From contig JAFAGM010000098.1 in assembly GCA_023422775.1 (NCBI GenBank), positions 1-33,103 on the forward strand: DNA of 33,103 bases. Reading direction: 5' to 3'. The translations under genes and the position numbers were made by a program. The notes below the pieces were generated by a model. That model worked only from the letters and a program-made list of their open reading frames with translations, had not been told where the DNA came from and did no database searches. Source of the stretch: Pseudomonadota bacterium. GTDB lineage: Bacteria > Pseudomonadota > Alphaproteobacteria > Rhizobiales > Xanthobacteraceae. Of the stretch, positions 15,832 through 23,207 are shown piece by piece; within the stretch, counting starts at the first letter, position 1; the number at the start of each line of letters is the position of its first letter.

Positions 15832-16859
15832 GCGAGAAAACGCCCCATCGGCGGCCGGCGACGTTCAAGCTCGGCGATCCCGGCGTGATCGTGATGGATC
15901 CGGACGAGACCGGCCGCCCAGCCCGCGGCACCGTGCATGTCACGCCTGAGGCCGATCCGGTGCTGCTGCCGGTACCGCTCGACAAGCCGCTGCGCCCGGC
16001 GCGGCGCGGCTTTCGCTGGGGCACACTGTTCTGGTCCGCGGTCGGCGGGCTGGTGCTGCTCGGCTCAGGCCTCGGTATCGTCAACCTGATCGAGGATCTG
16101 TTCGCGCGCAACCAGACGCTCGGCTATGTCGCGCTCGCCTTTGCCGTTGCCGCGGCACTCGCATTGACCGTCGTGATCGCGCGCGAGGCGTTCGGCATGG
16201 TGCGGCTGGCGGCGATCGAGAAGCTACACCAGCGCGCGGCAGAAGTTCTGCTCAGCGACGACCGCGCCGCCAGCCGCGCCGTCGTCAGCGACCTGCTCAA
16301 GCTCGCGCATCAGAACCCGCGACTGGCGCGCGCCCGCGCCGCCCTGCAGGGCCACGCGGACGACATCATCGACGGCGCCGACATGATAAAGCTGGCCGAA
16401 CGCGAACTGATGGCCCCGCTCGACGAGGAAGCACGCCGCCTGGTCTCGGCAGCCGCGCAGCGCGTCTCGGTCGTCACGGCGGTCAGCCCCCGCGCGCTGA
16501 TCGACGTGCTGTTCGTGTTCGTGGCCGCGATGCGGCTGATCCGGCAACTGGCGCGGCTCTATGGCGGCCGGCCGGGCACGCTCGGCATGATCACGCTGCT
16601 GCGCCACGTCATCGGCCACCTCGCCATCACCGGCGGCATGGCGGTCGGCGACAGCTTGGTGCAACAGATGCTCGGCCACGGCATCGCCGCGAAACTTTCC
16701 CAGCGGCTCGGCGAAGGCGTGCTCAACGGCCTGCTCACCGCGCGGCTGGGATTGGCCGCGATCGACGTCACGCGTCCGCTGCCGTTCACCGCGTTGCCGC
16801 GGCCGGCGCTCGCCGATCTCGCCAGGGATCTCCTGCGCAAGCGCGACGAAGAGGCGTGA
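15828..16859 (+). CDS. ycjF: YcjF-family (DUF697/TIGR01620) membrane protein
   Basis: Inner-membrane protein of 343 residues. A basic, Pro-rich cytosolic N-terminus (1-60) is followed by two membrane spans near 63-84 and 96-118 and a long C-terminal domain with the family segment AVVSDLLKLAHQNPRLARAR. The final 150 residues contain further hydrophobic stretches typical of DUF697. It is coupled to ycjX by a 4-nt overlap; the two are partners in Proteobacteria generally, probably as a membrane-anchored GTPase pair. It converges with the small gene at 16884, 24 nt away. Confidence 0.9.
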   Translation: MSEKTPHRRPATFKLGDPGVIVMDPDETGRPARGTVHVTPEADPVLLPVPLDKPLRPARRGFRWGTLFWSAVGGLVLLGSGLGIVNLIEDLFARNQTLGYVALAFAVAAALALTVVIAREAFGMVRLAAIEKLHQRAAEVLLSDDRAASRAVVSDLLKLAHQNPRLARARAALQGHADDIIDGADMIKLAERELMAPLDEEARRLVSAAAQRVSVVTAVSPRALIDVLFVFVAAMRLIRQLARLYGGRPGTLGMITLLRHVIGHLAITGGMAVGDSLVQQMLGHGIAAKLSQRLGEGVLNGLLTARLGLAAIDVTRPLPFTALPRPALADLARDLLRKRDEEA

Positions 16860-16883
16860 GTTACGCCTCATATCGAGCCGTCG

Positions 16884-17240
16884 TCAAACCAGTTTCAAGG
16901 GGCTGTCGCTGATCACGCGGGGGTCGATTTCGTTGATCAGACTGGAACGAAGCATCTCGGCATCGCCTATGGCGGCCTCGGTCTGCCGCAGCGTGCTGAC
17001 ATTCGACCCAAGCGAAACGATTCCACCCAGCATCGCGGCGATCGAGCCGAGCGCTGCTACCTGACTGGATCCGAGCAGGCCCAATATCGTAACGACCAGC
17101 AATACGGCGCCGCCGGCAATGGCCGCCTTCGAGGCCAGGATGATCTTTCGGCACCGCTCGGAGATCTCGGCCAGTTCCTCGATTCTTGCTTCGATCTTCG
17201 AAATCTCGTCGATCGAATCGTCTTCGTCCATCGGCGTCAT
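16884..17240 (-). CDS. hypothetical two-span membrane protein
   Basis: Unrecognised protein of 118 residues from ATG 17240. An acidic, probably coiled-coil N-terminus (IDEISKIEARIEELAEIS, about 10-27) precedes two hydrophobic segments near 35-56 and 60-78, then a polar tail. The start is uncertain: ATG 17231 is three residues later, and ATG 17288 would add 16 residues and overlap the upstream gene by 11 nt with an AGGGG nearby. It follows the DapA-like gene on the same strand with little or no gap and is probably cotranscribed. No function can be assigned. Confidence 0.6.
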   Translation of the reverse strand: MTPMDEDDSIDEISKIEARIEELAEISERCRKIILASKAAIAGGAVLLVVTILGLLGSSQVAALGSIAAMLGGIVSLGSNVSTLRQTEAAIGDAEMLRSSLINEIDPRVISDSPLKLV

Positions 17241-17277
17241 GAGTGTGGGTGCAGCGTTACAACGGAGTGCGGATCGC

Positions 17278-18240
17278 TCAAGCGGCATTGCGCCCCTGCG
17301 CCGTTACTGTGTCGAGCAATCCGGCCTCCACCAGCGCATCCCGGATTCGCAGGACTTCCGCATCCGATATCTTGACCAGCGGCGGACGCACCACCGCGCG
17401 CGGCAGCTTGCCGAGCAGCACCAGCGCCTCCTTCATGCGATTGTGCATGTCGACAAAGGGATCGGCGTAGAACACGCGCGCCGTCGGATAGATCCGGTCG
17501 TTCAGCCGGCGGGCTTCCGCGAGATCGTTGGCCTTCACGGCGCGATAGAGCCTGGCCTGCAGATCGGCGATGACGCTGCCGCTGCCCGATAGCAGGCCGT
17601 TGCAGCCCAGCACCAGCGAACTCAGGAGAAACGCGCTGTTGGTGGACAGCACGTTGATGGGACGCCTGCGCCCCTGCAGCGCGCGAATTTGCGCCTCATG
17701 CTGCGGCACCAGCGGCGTCCAGTCCTTGATGGCGCGGATGGTCGGCACTTCGTCGAACAGCCGCTCCAGCGTCGCCGCCGGATAGCCCTGTCCCGTGGCC
17801 AGCGGATACTGAAATACGATCATCGGAAGATCGCTTGCGTCGGCGATGGTCCTGAAATGCGCCAGCGCCATCGCGGGCGACTGGCCAAGGGTAAAGGGCG
17901 CCGGCGGAAACACCAATAGCGCCGAAGCCCCGCCGGCCTGAGCCTCGCGAGCGATCCGCGCCGCCTCCAGGCTGCCGTCCGCCCAGACGCCGTGAACGAT
18001 CGGCAATTTGTCGCCTGCTTCCTCGCCGGCGATCTCCATGACGCGACGCTGTTCGTCGCGGGTGCACGAAGCGACCTCGGTCGAGTGCGCGTTGACCGTA
18101 ATCGCAGACAGCCCCTGCACCGCCGCGACATCCCGCAAGTGCGCCCGGAAGCTCGCCTCGTCGATCGACAAATCCTCATGGAACGGCAGCAGCACCGCCG
18201 GGATCACACCTTGAGGCACGAAATCGGAATGGCGGCTCAT
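17278..18240 (-). CDS. dihydrodipicolinate synthase/NAL-family aldolase
   Basis: TIM-barrel Schiff-base lyase of 320 residues. Lys172 (TIRAIKDWTP) is the expected Schiff-base lysine and Tyr145 (FQYPLATG) the proton-relay tyrosine. The loop that reads GTTGE in true DapA is AHSTE here (51-55), so both DapA threonines are replaced (His, Ser) and lysine-pathway function is unlikely; it is more likely a catabolic aldolase or dehydratase for a 2-oxo sugar acid or similar. The start is well supported by GAAGGAGACG before ATG 18240. No sugar-acid catabolic genes are adjacent to suggest the substrate. Confidence 0.82.
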   Translation of the reverse strand: MSRHSDFVPQGVIPAVLLPFHEDLSIDEASFRAHLRDVAAVQGLSAITVNAHSTEVASCTRDEQRRVMEIAGEEAGDKLPIVHGVWADGSLEAARIAREAQAGGASALLVFPPAPFTLGQSPAMALAHFRTIADASDLPMIVFQYPLATGQGYPAATLERLFDEVPTIRAIKDWTPLVPQHEAQIRALQGRRRPINVLSTNSAFLLSSLVLGCNGLLSGSGSVIADLQARLYRAVKANDLAEARRLNDRIYPTARVFYADPFVDMHNRMKEALVLLGKLPRAVVRPPLVKISDAEVLRIRDALVEAGLLDTVTAQGRNAA

Positions 18241-18397
18241 GTGACGTCTCCTTCAGAGTTGTTCTTGTTGGAATGGCCGATGAGATATCTGCGTGTCAGG
18301 GGGGCTGATGCGAAAGTCTAGCACTTTGCGGTCAGCCAGCCAGCCTGAATCGCGCCTGTGACGATCCCCAGACAGCAGTGCAGAGGCAGGCAACGTC

Positions 18398-18823
18398 CTA
18401 GGCCGTCGTGGCCGCCACATAGGGGATGCTGCCCACGATGACGGCGAGCAGGACCGCATTGCACAGCATGCCGGCCCAATGCAGTCGGCGCAGCCGCCGC
18501 ACCGCACCGAAGTCGCCGGCATCCCGGGCATCAAGCTGCTCGTCCCATTGCTGCAGAAACCAGCGGCGCGCCCAGACCGCAAAAGCCGCGATCAGGCCCG
18601 CGACGATGGCGAAGGCCAGATGACCCGTCACGGCAAAGGCTAGCATCCCGATGGCACCGGCAATGCTCAGCATCAGGAAATGCGCATTGAACATGCCGCG
18701 CAGCAGCCGGGTGACCTCCGGGATGTCCAGCTTCACCAATAGAAAAGCAGGCGATGCCAGAAAAAAATAACCCATCGGAAAGAGCAGGATGACAATGGCG
18801 GCCAAGGCGACGGCGTCCGGCAT
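18398..18823 (-). CDS. hypothetical four-span inner-membrane protein
   Basis: Protein of 141 residues from ATG 18823 (MPDAVALAAIVILLFPMG), preceded by GGGGAGA at 6-7 nt. Hydrophobic segments lie near 5-25, 45-62, 64-84 and 117-136, with a charged cytosolic loop between the third and fourth (QQWDEQLDARDAGDFGAVRRL). The family is not recognised. Same strand as the glycosyltransferase gene upstream, but separated from it by 147 bp of palindromic repeats. Confidence 0.7.
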   Translation of the reverse strand: MPDAVALAAIVILLFPMGYFFLASPAFLLVKLDIPEVTRLLRGMFNAHFLMLSIAGAIGMLAFAVTGHLAFAIVAGLIAAFAVWARRWFLQQWDEQLDARDAGDFGAVRRLRRLHWAGMLCNAVLLAVIVGSIPYVAATTA

Positions 18824-18917
18824 GCGATCTCCCCTGCACCTCCCGGCAATGACGGGCATGTTACTCCCAGTGGCCGGAAAACGTAAAGCTCAGCAGGTCG
18901 ATCCACACCCGGCCGTC

Positions 18918-18995
18918 ATCGTCCGCGAAGGCGGACGATCAATCCATCGATCCACGCGCCGAGACATGGATTACTTCGCAGCGCTCGCAATGACG
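18918..18995. repeat. mosaic of two palindromic repeats, partly inside the glycosyltransferase gene
   Basis: ATCGTCCGC / GCGGACGAT (18918-18926, 18931-18939) forms a perfect 9-bp stem with a GAAG loop. Beside it, 18966-18995 is a diverged copy of the right arm of the repeat at 10849-10875 (shared ATGGATT and CGCTCGCAATGACG). The latter covers the last codons and stop of the gene that ends at 18971. Confidence 0.85.
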
Positions 18996-20575
18996 ATACG
19001 CTGCATGTCGCCAACCTCTCCCGCCAGCACGCGCCAGCGAAACAGCGGCGAGTCCGGCGGCGGCGAAAGTTCGGGTGTCCAGCCGGTGATTTTTTCCAGC
19101 GCGTAGGTATCCATCACCGTCCCGCGCCACACGCGCTGGACCCGTTCGAGCGGCTCCCGCTTCGCGGTGGTGAGATCCCAGAGCGGCAATCGATGTTCCG
19201 GCTCGCGCGCGACATAGAGGCCGGGATGATCCTTGATGACGTTCATGCCGGGGTCGCGAAAGCCCTGGTATCTTCCACGCTCGTTGATCTGGATGACGGG
19301 CACGCGGCCATTGAAGTACCAGCGCAGCATCGCGTAGGTACGATAGTCCGAGGTGGCGATCCAGGTCGCGCCGGTCTGCTGCAACTGTGCCTCCGCGCGC
19401 GCCACGACCTGTCGATAGCCGGCCTCGGAGCCGACGGGGTCGGTCCTGCCGATCAGGTTCCAGGGCGCCGCCACGTAATACAGAAACACGGCGACGACAA
19501 AGACGATGCCCGAGATGACCGCCACCCGCGCCCACCAGAAGGTGGATTTGAGGAACCGCTCCGACCAGCCTTCGCGCGGCAGCAGGGCAAGATTGAGGGC
19601 GGCGGCGGCAAAGCCCGCGGGCCACAGGAACATCGGCCAGGTGTCGCCGACCCGCAACGTCAGCGACTTCCAGAAGAAATAGCAGAACGGCACCAGCACC
19701 GCGGTCGACAGCAGGATGGCGACGGGCTCGCGGGTGCGATAGCCGCGCCACGCCGTCAACGTCACGCCCGACAGCACCACCGGCAGCAGCACGAAGCCGA
19801 CGAGGCCGAATTGCATCCCGATGAATTCGCCGACCGTGCGCAACGACAAGGGATAGGTCGCGACGGCGCGGACGGCCTGAAAGCGGAACGCCGCCCAATC
19901 GTGCTGTGCATTCCAGATCAGGACCGGCGAGAACACCAGCACCGCGATCAGCGCCGCCCGCCACGGATACTGGCTGAACAGCCAGCGCCGGCGCCAGTCC
20001 GGCACCAGCGCGAACGCGATCACCGCCGGCAACAGCATGATCACGGTGAATTTCGACAGCATCGCGAGCCCCGCGAAAAGACCCGCGGCGAGCCACCAGC
20101 GCGGATTTTCGCTCTCGTGCAGCCGCACCAGCGCCCACAGCATCGCGACCGCAAACGGAATCATCGCCGTGTCGGGCGCCACCTTGGCCATCAGCAGGCC
20201 GTAATAGAGCGCCGCTTCCGGCATCAGGACTGCGAACACGACGGCGCGCGCATCGTGCGTGACGCGCCGGACGATGTCGGCGAGCAGCAGTTGCGTGACC
20301 AGCATCGCAACGATGCCGCCAAACCGCACGCCGAGATTGGTGTCGCCGAAGATCGCGGTGCCGAACCGGATCGACCAGGCGATCCCGGGCGGATGATCGA
20401 GGAAGGAAAGCACGCTCTCCTTCGACCATGTCCAGTAATAGGCCTCGTCGGTGCGCAGTTCGAGCACGCCAGCATAGACCAGCCGCATCGCCGTCATCGC
20501 CGCAATCAGCAACACGACGGCAAGCCATGGCATCGCCAGCTTGGCCTGGCGGTTATCGGGCGGGGCTATCGTCAC
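18971..20575 (-). CDS. GT39/ArnT-like polyprenol-sugar glycosyltransferase
   Basis: Multi-span inner-membrane protein of 534 residues. The first periplasmic loop has the ELRTDEAYYWTWSK motif with Asp43-Glu44, the acidic pair expected in GT-C transferases, then FLDHPPG (58-64). About ten hydrophobic helices follow and a soluble C-terminal domain starts near 400. Such enzymes transfer sugars from polyprenyl phosphate to lipid A, hopanoids or proteins. The start is GTG at 20575, well supported by GAGGAG 8 nt upstream. The C-terminal residues (VIASAAK) and the TAA stop come from a dispersed palindromic repeat. It is divergent from the cyclase gene over 140 bp. Acceptor unknown. Confidence 0.85.
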   Translation of the reverse strand: MTIAPPDNRQAKLAMPWLAVVLLIAAMTAMRLVYAGVLELRTDEAYYWTWSKESVLSFLDHPPGIAWSIRFGTAIFGDTNLGVRFGGIVAMLVTQLLLADIVRRVTHDARAVVFAVLMPEAALYYGLLMAKVAPDTAMIPFAVAMLWALVRLHESENPRWWLAAGLFAGLAMLSKFTVIMLLPAVIAFALVPDWRRRWLFSQYPWRAALIAVLVFSPVLIWNAQHDWAAFRFQAVRAVATYPLSLRTVGEFIGMQFGLVGFVLLPVVLSGVTLTAWRGYRTREPVAILLSTAVLVPFCYFFWKSLTLRVGDTWPMFLWPAGFAAAALNLALLPREGWSERFLKSTFWWARVAVISGIVFVVAVFLYYVAAPWNLIGRTDPVGSEAGYRQVVARAEAQLQQTGATWIATSDYRTYAMLRWYFNGRVPVIQINERGRYQGFRDPGMNVIKDHPGLYVAREPEHRLPLWDLTTAKREPLERVQRVWRGTVMDTYALEKITGWTPELSPPPDSPLFRWRVLAGEVGDMQRIVIASAAK

Positions 20576-20715
20576 GGCGCTTTCTCCTCGACTGCCCTCG
20601 AGGTGTCAACGTGCTGCCGAGGAAAAAAGCCTATCGTCGTTCCTTCGCACGCAAGGACGACAGCGGATAGTGTTCACCGCGGGAATAAAACGCTACTGTC
20701 GCCGATATAGCCCCT

Positions 20716-22458
20716 ATGGATCGCATGGCCACCATTACCCGAGAACATCTGACGACATTCGTGCGCGGCATCGGCGTCCGGCAGGTTCGGCTTGCCAGCG
20801 GCGTGGTGCTGTTCGCCTATCTGCTCAGCCATTTTCTCAATCACGCGCTCGGCAACGTCTCGATGGCAGCGCTGGCGGACGGCGTGTACTATCACACCCT
20901 GCTCTGGCAGTTCCTCCCGGTCGCGGTCCTGTTCTACACGGCCTGTGTGGTGCACACCGCGCTCGGCATCTGGGCGCTGTACGAACGCCGGCAGTTCCGC
21001 TGGACGACGATGGAGCCGCTCCAGCTCGTTCTGGGCCTGAGCGTCCCGGCACTCGTGATCGCCCACATCATCGGCGTGCGGCTCGGCCAGACGCTGTACG
21101 GACATGAAAAACTCTATCCGCAAGTGCTGTTCGTGTACTGGGTGTGGGCGCCGTGGCGGATCTGGATGATGCTCGCGGTCATGACCGTTTCCTGGGTCCA
21201 TGGCTGCATCGGACTGTATTTCTGGCTCCGCATGAAGGCGTTCTACAAGCGCGCGGCGCCGTTCCTGCTCGCTGCGGCGGTAATGATTCCGACGCTTGCC
21301 ATGCTGGGATTCTACCAGGGCGGTCGCATCGTCATCGATAGCGACAGCGTCGAATGGCGGGCGGAGAACCTGACGCCGGGCCAGATCGGCACACCGGAAC
21401 AGGCGCAGGTGCTCGATCGCGTCACGGATTATTTCCTGTTCGGCTATTTCGGCCTGCTCGGCATCGCGTTGCTGGCAAGGGGCGCCCGCGCCGTCAACGA
21501 GCGCCGCCGCGGCATGATCAGTCTCTCCTACGGCAACGGCCGAACGGTCCGCGTCCCCAGGGGCCTCAGCGTGCTCGAGGCCAGCCTGCGCCACAACGTG
21601 CCGCACGCCAGCGTCTGCGGCGGCCGCGCCCGCTGCTCCACCTGCCGCATCCGCATCATCGGAGATTGCCACGACCTGCCCGAACCGTCGCAGCGCGAGG
21701 CCTTCGTGCTCGGCCGGGTCGGCACCTCGGATCCATCGATCCGCCTCGCCTGCCAGCTGCGGCCGGCCTGCGATCTCTCGTTCTTCCAGCTGTTCCTGCC
21801 GCACACGATGTCCGCCGACGGGCACGGGTCGAACCCCACAAGAATCGGCCAGGAGCGTTATCTCGTCAGCCTGTTCGTGGACATGCGCGGCTCGACCAAG
21901 CTTGCAGAAAAGCGCCTGCCGTTCGACACCGTGTTCATCGTCAACCGATTCCTCGGCGCGGTATCGCAAGCCGTGATCGAAAGCGGCGGCAGGCCGAACC
22001 AGTTCGTCGGCGACGGCATGCTCGCGCTGTTCGGGCTCGCGACCAGCCGGCGGCAGGCCTGCCGCCAGGCGCTGAAGGCGGCGGCGCTGATCGCGGCCAA
22101 TGTCGACGAACTGAACAGGTTTCTCGAGCACGATCTGCGCGAGCCGCTCCGCTTCGGCATCGGCATCAATGGTGGCGAGGTGATCGTCGGCGACATCGGC
22201 TATCGCGATCACATGGTGTTCACCGCTCTCGGCGATCCCGTCAACGTTGCGGCGCGGCTGCAGGACATGACCAAGAGCCTCGTTTGCGAGGCCGTCATCT
22301 CGGACGAGGTTCGCGCCACTGCGGGACTCGATGCGGATGCCCTGCCGCAGCAGGAGGTCGCGATCCGCGGACGCAACGAGCCGATGGTCGTGCGCACTGT
22401 CGCCGATGCGCGAACGCTGCTCTCGCTGGTTAACGAAGAGCAAAGCGTCGCAGCCTGA
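20716..22458 (+). CDS. cyaC: CyaC-like membrane adenylate cyclase with SdhC-like haem anchor and [2Fe-2S] domain
   Basis: Fusion protein of 580 residues. Residues 1-255 form six membrane spans resembling the dihaem-b anchor of succinate:quinone reductases, with His39, His43, His80, His117 and His162 available as haem ligands. Residues 266-350 are a ferredoxin-like domain with CX5CX2C (Cys301, 307, 310) and a distant Cys346. Residues 380-550 are a class III cyclase: metal aspartates Asp389 (FVDMRGS) and Asp433 (VGDGML), Asp507, and the transition-state pair Asn510/Arg514 (VNVAARL). Sinorhizobium meliloti CyaC, as I recall, has this layout and answers to quinone redox state. The base-selecting lysine position appears to be Gln429. 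The product is probably cAMP, tying respiratory state to CRP-type regulators. No strong Shine-Dalgarno; ATG 20725 is an alternative start. Confidence 0.88.
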   Translation: MDRMATITREHLTTFVRGIGVRQVRLASGVVLFAYLLSHFLNHALGNVSMAALADGVYYHTLLWQFLPVAVLFYTACVVHTALGIWALYERRQFRWTTMEPLQLVLGLSVPALVIAHIIGVRLGQTLYGHEKLYPQVLFVYWVWAPWRIWMMLAVMTVSWVHGCIGLYFWLRMKAFYKRAAPFLLAAAVMIPTLAMLGFYQGGRIVIDSDSVEWRAENLTPGQIGTPEQAQVLDRVTDYFLFGYFGLLGIALLARGARAVNERRRGMISLSYGNGRTVRVPRGLSVLEASLRHNVPHASVCGGRARCSTCRIRIIGDCHDLPEPSQREAFVLGRVGTSDPSIRLACQLRPACDLSFFQLFLPHTMSADGHGSNPTRIGQERYLVSLFVDMRGSTKLAEKRLPFDTVFIVNRFLGAVSQAVIESGGRPNQFVGDGMLALFGLATSRRQACRQALKAAALIAANVDELNRFLEHDLREPLRFGIGINGGEVIVGDIGYRDHMVFTALGDPVNVAARLQDMTKSLVCEAVISDEVRATAGLDADALPQQEVAIRGRNEPMVVRTVADARTLLSLVNEEQSVAA

Positions 22459-22489
22459 AACCGCTGCATCGATAATGGTTCAAAGCCTG

Positions 22490-22505
22490 TGTGATGTTTT
22501 TCACA
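22490..22505. promoter_or_regulatory. consensus CRP-type site TGTGA-N6-TCACA
   Basis: Perfect TGTGA (22490-22494), six nt, TCACA (22501-22505); the dyad extends one more base each side (GTGTGA/TCACAC). It lies 31 nt after the cyclase stop and about 163 nt before the start of the small His-rich gene. This is the E. coli CRP consensus half-site and spacing. Binding by a Bradyrhizobium CRP/FNR protein is inferred. Confidence 0.65.
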
Positions 22506-22506
22506 C

Positions 22507-22522
22507 CTGAATGATCGTTCAG
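22507..22522. promoter_or_regulatory. second dyad directly beside the CRP-type site
   Basis: CTGAA (22507-22511), six nt, TTCAG (22518-22522), with a central GATC, is a 16-bp near-perfect palindrome with one mismatched pair. It begins one base after the extended CRP-type dyad, giving two operators in tandem. The form would suit a TetR-like or other dimeric repressor. A further repeat, CTCGAA/TTCGAG (22552-22557, 22566-22571), follows. Confidence 0.45.
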
Positions 22523-22660
22523 AAAATTGTCGGCGAATGCGGCGCCGTTTACTCGAACCCGCTCGTTCGAGGGGGCGACTGATTGGCGATGGGTAAGACT
22601 GAAACGATCAACCCGCGCCGCGACGAAAACGATCGAGGCGCACAGTCAAGGAGAACGACC

Positions 22661-22909
22661 ATGTTTCGCAAAGTGACCCTCGCTTTCGTTGCCGCCGCCT
22701 CGCTCAGCGCCGCAGCGCTGGCTCCCGGCGCCGCTTCGGCAAGCCCGCTGTTCCTGCCGAAGCACCCGCATCACCACCACCACTACTGGGGCCATGGCCA
22801 TGGCTTTGGCATCGGCTTCGTCGACAGCGGCTATGGCCACTGCTACGTGACCCGCCGCGTGCTGACGCCCCACGGCTTTCGCTGGCGGACAGTGAACGTC
22901 TGCTACTGA
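22661..22909 (+). CDS. small secreted His-rich protein
   Basis: Protein of 82 residues from ATG 22661, with AGGAGA 7 nt upstream. Residues 1-28 are a typical signal peptide (MFRKVTLAFVAAASLSAAAL, cleavage expected after ASA). The mature part is about 54 residues, with the cluster HPHHHHHYWGHGHG (35-48) and two cysteines (61, 81) that could form a disulphide in the periplasm. Metal binding (Ni, Zn, Cu) is plausible from composition but not shown. The family is not recognised. It is preceded by the CRP-type site and followed by a strong stem-loop, so it is probably a single-gene unit. Confidence 0.75.
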   Translation: MFRKVTLAFVAAASLSAAALAPGAASASPLFLPKHPHHHHHYWGHGHGFGIGFVDSGYGHCYVTRRVLTPHGFRWRTVNVCY

Positions 22910-22934
22910 TCCACCGCCGTCGGTCAGGCCCAAG

Positions 22935-22965
22935 CTCCGGTCGCGCAAAACGCGGCCGGAGTCTT
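22935..22965 (+). terminator. stem-loop terminator after the His-rich gene
   Basis: CTCCGG-T-CGCG (22935-22945), loop CAAAA, CGCG-G-CCGGAG (22951-22961) gives an 11-bp stem including one G-T pair, followed by TCTT. It starts 26 nt after the stop codon. The T run is short, as is common in high-GC Alphaproteobacteria. Confidence 0.7.
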
Positions 22966-23036
22966 GTCGCAACGCGACATCGCGCGTCCCGGCGGCATGC
23001 CATGCGGGCGGCCCGGCCCGGTCAAATCGGCGCGAA

Positions 23037-23084
23037 ATCGGCAAAAAGGCGGAAATTTGTTCCGATTTGGCACATTTTGCCGAT
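23037..23084 (+). promoter_or_regulatory. nested stem-loop upstream of the cold-shock gene
   Basis: ATCGGCAAAA (23037-23046) pairs perfectly with TTTTGCCGAT (23075-23084). Inside it, CGGAA (23050-23054) pairs with TTCCG (23060-23064) around a 5-nt loop. It lies 124-171 nt before the cspA-like start, where cold-shock mRNAs of other bacteria have structured leaders. Whether it is transcribed with the gene is unknown; it could also act as a DNA site or an end of the preceding unit. Confidence 0.4.
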
Positions 23085-23207
23085 CCGGCCGTTCCGTTTG
23101 CGCTACCCAGCCTGCCACAACCCGCGTATCCTCGCGCTTCGGGCATGCCGGTATGTGCGGGGACCAGCGGCTCGTTTTGTTTTGTTAATTCCGCGGAGAC
23201 GACGTGA

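Noticed and set aside
20684..20702. Clr-like cAMP-regulator site before the cyclase gene (TGTTCACCGCGGGAA)
   Set aside because: Resembles a remembered S. meliloti Clr box but is two bases too long and the symmetry is broken.
20674..22443. 589-codon open frame antisense to the cyclase gene
   Set aside because: Sense protein has haem, iron-sulphur and cyclase motifs; the antisense frame has none and is explained by codon bias. The same holds for the long frames opposite the glycosyltransferase (19193-20710) and putA (25966-27618).
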